A stretch of DNA of 64,000 nt from Pseudomonas sp. GOM7 (GTDB taxonomy: Bacteria; Pseudomonadota; Gammaproteobacteria; Pseudomonadales; Pseudomonadaceae): assembly GCF_026723825.1 (NCBI RefSeq), contig NZ_CP113519.1, positions 4,464,001 through 4,528,000 of the forward strand, in the 5' to 3' direction. The position numbers and the translations under genes are program-made. Positions 58,554 through 64,000 of the stretch are shown piece by piece; positions within the stretch are counted from its first letter, which is position 1, and every line of letters starts with the position of its first letter. The notes beneath the pieces are model-generated. The model made no database searches. It was given only the letters and a program-made list of their open reading frames with translations, and had not been told where the DNA came from.

Positions 58554-60458
58554 ATGCCCACTTTCAGGACAGCTCACTTGGCTAACGACAATTCGTCGGC
58601 TTCACCTCAGTCAGCCCTGGCCCTGCTCATCGCCGCCACCGGCGTGGTCTATGGCGATATCGGCACCAGCCCGCTGTACACCCTGCGCGAAGTGTTCAGC
58701 TACGGCGTGCAAGCCAACCACGACGGCGTGCTCGGCGTGCTGTCGCTGATCATCTGGTCGCTGGTGTGGGTGGTGTCGATCAAGTACGTGCTGTTCATCC
58801 TGCGTGCCGACAACGACGGCGAAGGCGGCGTGATGGCGCTCACCGCCCTGGCCCAACGCGCCGCCCGCGACTATCCGCGCTTGCGCCGCGTCCTGCTGAT
58901 GCTCGGCCTGTTCGGCGCCGCGCTGTTCTTCGGCGACAGCATGATCACCCCGGCCATCTCGGTGCTTTCGGCGGTGGAAGGGCTGGAGGTGGCGTTCGAT
59001 GGCATCGATAGCTGGATCGTGCCGCTGGCCCTGGTCATCCTGATCAGCCTGTTTCTGATCCAGAAACACGGCACGGCGCGCATCGGCATTCTCTTTGGGC
59101 CGGTGATGCTGGTCTGGTTCCTCACCCTTGCTGGCCTCGGGATTTACGGCATCGCCCAACACGTCGAAGTCCTGCGCGCCCTCAATCCTTACTGGGGCGT
59201 ACACTTCTTCATCGCCCACCCGGGCATCGGCGTGACCATACTCGGCGCCGTGGTGCTGGCGCTGACCGGTGCCGAGGCGCTGTACGCCGATATGGGCCAC
59301 TTCGGTCGCCAACCCATTGCCCGCGCCTGGTTCTACCTGGTGTTGCCGGGCCTGCTGCTCAACTACCTGGGCCAGGGCGCGCTGATCCTCAGCGACCCGG
59401 AGGTGGCGCACAACCCCTTCTTCCGCCTGGCACCTGGCTGGGCTTTGCTGCCGATGGTGCTGCTGTCGACCCTGGCCACGGTGATCGCCTCGCAGGCGGT
59501 GATCTCCGGCGCCTTTTCCCTGACCCGCCAGGCCATCCAGCTCGGCTACGTGCCGCGCATGTTCGTGCAGCACACCTCGGAAACCGAGCAGGGGCAAATC
59601 TACGTCGGTGCGGTGAACTGGGCCTTGATGATCGGTGTGGTGCTGCTGGTGCTGGGCTTCGGCTCGTCCGGCGCACTGGCCTCGGCCTACGGCGTGGCGG
59701 TGACCGGCACCATGCTGATCACCACCCTGCTGGCGGCGGCGGTGGTCTTGCTGCTGTGGAAGACACCCAGGTGGCTGTCGATCCCGCTGCTGCTCGGTTT
59801 CCTGCTGGTGGACAGCCTGTTCTTCGCCGCCAACCTGCCAAAGATCGTCGCCGGTGGCGCCTTCCCGTTGATCGCCGGGGTGATTCTGTTCACCCTCATG
59901 ATCACCTGGAAGCGCGGCAAGGAAATCCTCGTCGAACGTCTGCTGGAAAACGCCCTGCCGCTGGCCACCTTCATCGACAGCATCAGCCGCCAGCCGCCGC
60001 TACGCGTGCGTGGTACCGCGGTGTTCCTCACCGCACGCGTGGATGCCGTACCCCACGCCCTGCTGCACAACCTGCTGCACAATCAGGTGCTGCACGAACG
60101 TGTGGTGCTGCTCACGGTGGTCACCGAAGACAGCCCCCGCGTCGCCCCGAGCCAGCGCCTGGAGATGCACGAGCATGGTGAGGGCTTCTACCGGGTGATC
60201 CTGCATTTCGGCTTCAGCGAACGCCCGGACGTGCCGCGCGCCCTGGCACTATGCCAGGACGAGGCGGTGGACTTCACGCCGATGCACACCACCTACTTCC
60301 TCAGCCGCGAAACCGTGATCGCCAGCCCCCGTACCGGCATGGCGCGCTGGCGCGAGCTGTTGTTCGCCTTCATGATCAAGAACGCCAACAGCAGCCTGCG
60401 CTTCTTCAACCTGCCGCTGAACCGAGTGATCGAGCTGGGCACCCAGGTGGAAATCTGA
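58554..60458 (+). CDS. kup: KUP system potassium uptake protein
   Basis: 634 aa. VVYGDIGTSPLYTLREVF is the family signature, followed by 12 membrane helices (ALTGAEALYADMGHFG is another strong block) and a ~150-residue C-terminal cytoplasmic domain. It imports K+, probably with H+. The start may be ATG 58554 or TTG 58578, which has AGGAC upstream and begins nearer the conserved region. A strong terminator follows. Confidence 0.94.
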   Translation: MPTFRTAHLANDNSSASPQSALALLIAATGVVYGDIGTSPLYTLREVFSYGVQANHDGVLGVLSLIIWSLVWVVSIKYVLFILRADNDGEGGVMALTALAQRAARDYPRLRRVLLMLGLFGAALFFGDSMITPAISVLSAVEGLEVAFDGIDSWIVPLALVILISLFLIQKHGTARIGILFGPVMLVWFLTLAGLGIYGIAQHVEVLRALNPYWGVHFFIAHPGIGVTILGAVVLALTGAEALYADMGHFGRQPIARAWFYLVLPGLLLNYLGQGALILSDPEVAHNPFFRLAPGWALLPMVLLSTLATVIASQAVISGAFSLTRQAIQLGYVPRMFVQHTSETEQGQIYVGAVNWALMIGVVLLVLGFGSSGALASAYGVAVTGTMLITTLLAAAVVLLLWKTPRWLSIPLLLGFLLVDSLFFAANLPKIVAGGAFPLIAGVILFTLMITWKRGKEILVERLLENALPLATFIDSISRQPPLRVRGTAVFLTARVDAVPHALLHNLLHNQVLHERVVLLTVVTEDSPRVAPSQRLEMHEHGEGFYRVILHFGFSERPDVPRALALCQDEAVDFTPMHTTYFLSRETVIASPRTGMARWRELLFAFMIKNANSSLRFFNLPLNRVIELGTQVEI

Positions 60459-60481
60459 GGAGAATACAAGGCACAGAAACG

Positions 60482-60508
60482 ACGAAGCCCGCACAAGGCG
60501 GGCTTCGT
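60482..60508 (+). terminator. Rho-independent terminator of kup
   Basis: 11-bp arms ACGAAGCCCGC and GCGGGCTTCGT surround a five-base loop, 23 nt past the kup stop, followed by CGTTCT. On the other strand it would also end the tRNA transcript. Confidence 0.8.
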
Positions 60509-60517
60509 CGTTCTATA

Positions 60518-60593
60518 TGGTGGGTCGTGTAGGATTCGAACCTACGACCAATTGGTTAAAAGCCAACTGCTCTACCAACTGAGCTAACGACCC
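60518..60593 (-). tRNA. tRNA-Lys (anticodon TTT)
   Basis: 76 nt on the minus strand with encoded CCA: acceptor GGGTCGT pairs with ACGACCC, the D arm is GCTCAGTTGGTAGAGC, the anticodon loop CTTTTAA gives TTT, and GGTTCGAATCC is the T arm. It is the last of three tRNA genes in one leftward transcript. Confidence 0.97.
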
Positions 60594-60599
60594 TAAAAA

Positions 60600-60676
60600 T
60601 GGTCGGGGTAGGGGGATTCGAACTCCCGACATCTTGCTCCCAAAGCAAGCGCGCTACCGGACTGCGCTATACCCCG
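60600..60676 (-). tRNA. tRNA-Pro (anticodon TGG)
   Basis: 77 nt on the minus strand with encoded CCA. Acceptor CGGGGTA, D arm GCGCAGTCCGGTAGCGC, anticodon loop CTTTGGGA (TGG) and T arm GAGTTCGAATC are all intact. It is six bases upstream of the Lys tRNA. Confidence 0.97.
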
Positions 60677-60685
60677 TTAGGAAGT

Positions 60686-60761
60686 TGGCTCCGCGACCTG
60701 GACTCGAACCAGGGACCCAATGATTAACAGTCATTTGCTCTACCGACTGAGCTATCGCGGA
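60686..60761 (-). tRNA. tRNA-Asn (anticodon GTT)
   Basis: 76 nt on the minus strand with encoded CCA. Acceptor TCCGCGA, D arm GCTCAGTCGGTAGAGC, anticodon loop CTGTTAA (GTT) and T arm GGTTCGAGTCC. It is the first gene of the Asn-Pro-Lys cluster. Confidence 0.97.
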
Positions 60762-60922
60762 ACTTCGGTCTTCCATCTCTTGGCGTTTCGGCTTTTGCTT
60801 TACCGCTTCAGAGGCGCGCCATTTTACGCAGCAAATTACCCCTGTCAACCCCCACAAACTGCTTTTATGACAATGCCTTGCGTCGGGCATATCGACTACA
60901 CTGGAGAGCATTGCCGAGTACT

Positions 60923-61078
60923 GGGCACCTCTAAAAACGTAGGCGAGGCAGCTAGCGCAAGGCAAAAACAGGTGAAGAAGCGCAGTTTACGTTTTGTAAA
61001 TGAGCATTCTGATCGGACTCGCGCACGAGCCTGTTTTTAACGCCGCGATGGCAACGTAGGTAGTTTTTAAAGGTGCCC
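60923..61078. mobile_element. MITE-like element 1 (156 bp) upstream of the DUF1631 gene
   Basis: It begins GGGCACCTCTAAAAAC and ends GTTTTTAAAGGTGCCC, imperfect 16-bp terminal inverted repeats, and is flanked on both sides by TACT (60919-60922 and 61079-61082), a likely 4-bp target-site duplication. It carries no coding region. Its inside (TAAATGAGCATT, AACGTAGGTAGTTTTT) is shared with element 2 at 63448-63668. It ends 43 bp before the DUF1631 start, so it occupies that promoter region. The rest of 60762-60922 shows nothing further. Confidence 0.7.
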
Positions 61079-61121
61079 TACTGTCGGCAAAGGGCCGCAC
61101 GCACAGCTTTCAGGATCGTCC

Positions 61122-63449
61122 ATGAGCACTCAGGACAAGCCGCCGAGTCAGCCGAAGGTGATCAACCTCGCCAGCCGAGGCATACAGCCGCGCTTCGGTG
61201 ATCTGGCGCAGGCCTGTCGCAAGCTGGTGATGAATCGCCTGGCCGAACACCTGAACGGGGTCTTCGGCCAGGTCGACGACACCCTCTTCGAGTGCGCCGA
61301 GAAAGCCGAGAACAACAGCGTACAGACGCTGTTCTTCGACAACATGCGGGAAATCCGCCGCCAGCGAGCGCAGATCGAGCGCCGCTATCATCAGCACGTC
61401 ACACACAACCTCGCCGACTTCCTCGAAGGCAAGCTGCAGACCATCGCCCCGACGGAACTGGACGCCGAGCACCTGACCCTGGTGCAGAACGAGGATTACG
61501 AAGAAAGCCTGCTGGTGACCAACATGGCCAGCCGCGTCAAGGCACGCTGCAGCCAAGCCCTGTTCGCCCTGGATCAACGCCTGGCCCTGCTCAACAATGG
61601 CCAGAAACTCGACGAGGACAGCAACCCCTTCGGCCCGCAGGCCATTGCCCAGGCCTTCCGCCAGGCGCTGGCGCCCTGCCCTTTTCCGCTGCAGATCAAG
61701 ACCGTCCTCTACACCCTCTTCGACCGCCACGTGATGCACGGCCTGGACGACCTGTACGAGGCCCTGAACCAGCGCCTGATCGACGCCGATATCCTGCCCA
61801 ACCTCAAGTACCGTGCGCGCATCAGCCCCAGCGGATCGCAGCCCGAAACGCCGCCACCGGCGCCAGCCGAGCAGACGCCAGTGGCCGCGCCGACGCCCGG
61901 CGGCCAGAGCGCCAGCGCCCCGACCACGGTCGCCGGCATGCTCGACCTCAACGCACCACCGCCCAGCGACCCAGGCGCACTGTTCAGCGGCCTGGCCAGC
62001 CTGCTGGGCGAGCATCGCCGGCAAAACCCCGAGCAACCGCTGCTCGGCGGTACCCCCAGCATCATCAGCTTCTCCCCACGTAGCGCCAGCCGCACCTACA
62101 GCGCAAGCGAGCTGCTCGAGGCCCTCAACCGCATGCAGCGGCAATCGGCGCAGGAGCTGGCGCAGCGCCTGCACAAGCCGCAGCCGGTAGAAGGGCTCAA
62201 GGCCGCACTGCAAGCGCAACTGGCCACGCACAGCGCGCGAGCCCAGCAGAGCAAGGTGGCCGACCAGGAAGCCGACGTGATCGACCTGGTGGGCATGTTG
62301 TTCGACTTCATCCTCGACGACGGCAACCTGCCGGACAGTTGCAAGACCGCCCTGTCGCACCTGCACACGCCCTATCTGAAGATCGCCCTGCAGGACAAGG
62401 CGCTGTTCACCCGCCACGATCATCCAGCCCGGCGCCTGCTCAATGCCATGGCCCAGGCCGGCGTGCTGCATGCCAACGAGGTTGAGGAACACGGCCTGCT
62501 GGCGAAGATGCGCTGGGTGGTGGAGCGGGTCATCCAGGATTTCACCGGCGACCTGGCCTTGTTCGACGAACTGCTGCGTGAATTCAACGAGTACGCCGAC
62601 ACCCTGCGCCACAAGATGGAGCTGCGCGAGCGCCGGGTGGTGGAGGCGGCCAAGGGCCGTGACCGCCTGCTGGCCGCCCGCGAACGGGCGCTTGGGGTGA
62701 TCCAGCAGAGCGTTGCGCAGCGTGACCTGCCATTGATCATCCGCAACTTCCTCGAGCTGACCTGGGCCGATGTGCTGGTCTTCGGCCTGCTGCGCCATGG
62801 CGAACGCAGTGAAGAATGGCAACGCGCTTGCGAAGTGGCCGAGCAACTGGCCTGGAGCGGCACCCCGCTGCCCGAGACCGAGCGCCAGCGCTTGCAGGAG
62901 CTGCGCATCCCATTACTAAGCGACCTGCGCAAAGGCTTGGAGCTGCTCGGTGGCTATCACGAGGACGGCATCCGTCGCCTGCTGCAGGATCTGGTGGCCT
63001 GCCAGCACGCCGTGCAAGCCAGGCAGCCGCAACTGGCCGCCCAGCTCAAACCGAACCTGCCACAGAGCCCGCTGGGGGCCATGCTCGGCGAAGACGCCGA
63101 CCTGGCGCGCCAGGCACCGCCCAGAGCGGAACTCTCGCCCCGAGCGCAAGCCTTGAGCCAGGAGTTGGCCAAGCTCGAGTTCGGCACCTGGTTCGAGTTC
63201 GTCAGCAATGGCCAGCGCCGCCTGCTCAAGCTGTCCTGGTTCAGCCCGACGACGCACAACTACATGTTCGTCGACCATCAGGGCCAGCGCGTCGCGGTCA
63301 AGCCGTTGACCCTGCTGGCCTGCGAGATGGAACAGGGTCTGGCGCGTATCCTTCCTCCCGAGCATGCCACGCCCCTGATGGATCGTGCCCTTACCGCCAT
63401 TTACCGGGTGCTGCAGCGCTTTACCGGGCGCGCGGCCGAGCCTCATTAG
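61122..63449 (+). CDS. DUF1631 domain-containing protein
   Basis: 775 aa, nearly all DUF1631. The conserved opening FGDLAQACRKLVMNRLAEHLNGVFGQVDDTLFECAEKAENNSVQTLFFDNMREIRRQR is followed by long helical regions, a Pro/Ala-rich linker (~240-290), and a C-terminal block (FGTWFEFVSNGQRRLLKLSWFSPTTHNYMFVDHQGQRVAVKPL) that looks like a PilZ-type beta-barrel half. Function is unproven. The following gene encodes a PilZ protein, so a c-di-GMP link is plausible. The TAG stop lies in the left terminal repeat of a MITE-like element, so the natural C-terminus may have been altered. Confidence 0.85.
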   Translation: MSTQDKPPSQPKVINLASRGIQPRFGDLAQACRKLVMNRLAEHLNGVFGQVDDTLFECAEKAENNSVQTLFFDNMREIRRQRAQIERRYHQHVTHNLADFLEGKLQTIAPTELDAEHLTLVQNEDYEESLLVTNMASRVKARCSQALFALDQRLALLNNGQKLDEDSNPFGPQAIAQAFRQALAPCPFPLQIKTVLYTLFDRHVMHGLDDLYEALNQRLIDADILPNLKYRARISPSGSQPETPPPAPAEQTPVAAPTPGGQSASAPTTVAGMLDLNAPPPSDPGALFSGLASLLGEHRRQNPEQPLLGGTPSIISFSPRSASRTYSASELLEALNRMQRQSAQELAQRLHKPQPVEGLKAALQAQLATHSARAQQSKVADQEADVIDLVGMLFDFILDDGNLPDSCKTALSHLHTPYLKIALQDKALFTRHDHPARRLLNAMAQAGVLHANEVEEHGLLAKMRWVVERVIQDFTGDLALFDELLREFNEYADTLRHKMELRERRVVEAAKGRDRLLAARERALGVIQQSVAQRDLPLIIRNFLELTWADVLVFGLLRHGERSEEWQRACEVAEQLAWSGTPLPETERQRLQELRIPLLSDLRKGLELLGGYHEDGIRRLLQDLVACQHAVQARQPQLAAQLKPNLPQSPLGAMLGEDADLARQAPPRAELSPRAQALSQELAKLEFGTWFEFVSNGQRRLLKLSWFSPTTHNYMFVDHQGQRVAVKPLTLLACEMEQGLARILPPEHATPLMDRALTAIYRVLQRFTGRAAEPH

Positions 63450-63668
63450 CAGGCCGTTGAAAAGCGTAGGCGACGACTGCCTGGATGCAGGAGGTAGAGC
63501 GAAGCAGGAAGCCCGAGCCGAGGCAGCCAGTGCAATACCGATGGCGGCCCCGCAAAAACAGGCGAAAAACGGTCGGAGTCGCGCTCGACTTTACGAGCTG
63601 TAAATGAGCATTTTGAGCCTGCTTTTAACGCAGCAATGGCAACGTAGATAGTTTTTCAACAGCCTGCT
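63448..63668. mobile_element. MITE-like element 2 (221 bp) between the DUF1631 and PilZ genes
   Basis: Terminal inverted repeats are AGCAGGCCGTTGAAAA (63448-63463) and its near complement ending AACAGCCTGCT (63652-63668). TAG is found at or next to both ends, as a possible short target duplication. The right half is closely related to element 1, and the left part (63471-63521) matches 54411-54461. There is no transposase. The left end overlaps the DUF1631 stop codon, and the right end touches the AGGAG ribosome binding site of the PilZ gene. Confidence 0.7.
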
Positions 63669-63678
63669 AGGAGCCCAC

Positions 63679-64000
63679 ATGCAAGAACGTCGCCGACACA
63701 GCCGTCACGGCACCGAGCTGCAACTGGAGGTCTTCGATGTCAATACGGGGCTGCGCCTGGGCCGTGTCGTCGACCTGTCGATAGATGGCTTCATGCTGTT
63801 CAGCGACACTCCACTGGCAGCCGATGCCGTCTGCCAATGTCGTCTGGTGTGCCAGGCTGGCAACGAGCGATTCGATGAAGTGCGCCTGGGCGCCGATTGC
63901 CTGTGGAGCCGGCCAGGGGCGGACAACCAGCATTGCTGGGCAGGCTTTCATATCATCGACCTGTCCGAGGATCAGGCCCGAGCGCTGGAGAGCCTGCTGG
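63679..64000 (+). CDS. PilZ domain protein, 3' end outside window
   Basis: The first 107 residues are present. The c-di-GMP-binding motifs of PilZ are visible: an arginine-rich N-terminus (RRRHSRH, residues ~4-10) and DLSIDGFML (D-x-S-x-x-G), followed by the beta-barrel ending CWAGFHIIDLSEDQ. It should act as a cyclic-di-GMP receptor. AGGAG at 63669-63673 precedes ATG 63679. It stands just downstream of the DUF1631 gene, and MITE-like element 2 separates them, so its expression may depend on sequences in that element. Confidence 0.88.
   Translation, partial: MQERRRHSRHGTELQLEVFDVNTGLRLGRVVDLSIDGFMLFSDTPLAADAVCQCRLVCQAGNERFDEVRLGADCLWSRPGADNQHCWAGFHIIDLSEDQARALESLL

Noticed and set aside
60518..60761. 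tRNA cluster as an integration site
   Set aside because: All three tRNAs are intact and no duplicated 3' tRNA fragment or integrase is visible nearby.
61110..62846. 578-codon minus-strand frame opposite the DUF1631 gene
   Set aside because: Composition of a shadow frame; the DUF1631 reading is supported by family motifs.

Overview
This window looks like a chromosome segment of a non-aeruginosa Pseudomonas. It is GC-rich, nearly every core gene has a recognisable Pseudomonas counterpart, and the intergenic repeats (GTAGGAGCC-type REPs, GTAGCCCGG palindromes) are of Pseudomonas type. From memory, much of the order follows P. aeruginosa PAO1: rhlE ... hrpB, CDF transporter, Lrp regulator, rluE, amn, then acyl-CoA dehydrogenase, TetR, ladS, thiD, thiE, hemL, miaB, phoH, ybeY, corC, and after a synteny jump coaE, yacG, CbiM-like permease, DUF1780, MOSC, DUF3094, ndh. 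These comparisons are recollection, not alignments. A P. mendocina/oleovorans-type species is a guess.

Layout. 1-12.5 kb: housekeeping and accessory genes (partial MATE exporter, diguanylate cyclase, RhlE helicase, nuclease, SDR, EEP phosphatase, periplasmic binding protein, Lgt-like/thioredoxin fusion, HrpB). 12.6-27.5 kb: a visibly more A/T-rich catabolic island lying between hrpB and a lipoprotein/CDF pair. It encodes an MFS carrier, class II aldolase, VOC protein, GMC oxidoreductase, D-serine dehydratase, TetR regulator, FAD amine-oxidase-like enzyme, an alpha/beta-hydrolase lacking the nucleophile serine, GPH symporter, TorF-type porin, aldehyde dehydrogenase and ThDP decarboxylase. 27.9-39.3 kb: CDF transporter, Lrp, globin, rluE, alcohol dehydrogenase, a divergent MocR/threonine-dehydratase pair, amn, a cobalamin riboswitch with cbiM, and a carbonic anhydrase. 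39.3-53 kb: a vestigial type I-E-like CRISPR unit, then the ladS-thiDE-hemL-miaB-ybeY-corC block. 53-64 kb: coaE-yacG, a gene-free repeat mosaic, the DUF1780-ndh-kup block, a tRNA Lys-Pro-Asn cluster, and a DUF1631 gene bracketed by two related MITE-like elements and followed by a PilZ gene cut by the window end.

Most interesting system: the island is tied together by a recurring 14-bp palindrome (consensus YTGACTWANGTCAG, seven copies, at least one in each main promoter region). It is therefore probably one TetR-controlled regulon. The enzymes could form a route of outer-membrane entry, symport, alcohol oxidation, deamination of a beta-hydroxy (D-)amino acid to a 2-oxo acid, ThDP decarboxylation to an aldehyde, and oxidation to an acid. 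The substrate is unknown and this pathway is inference.
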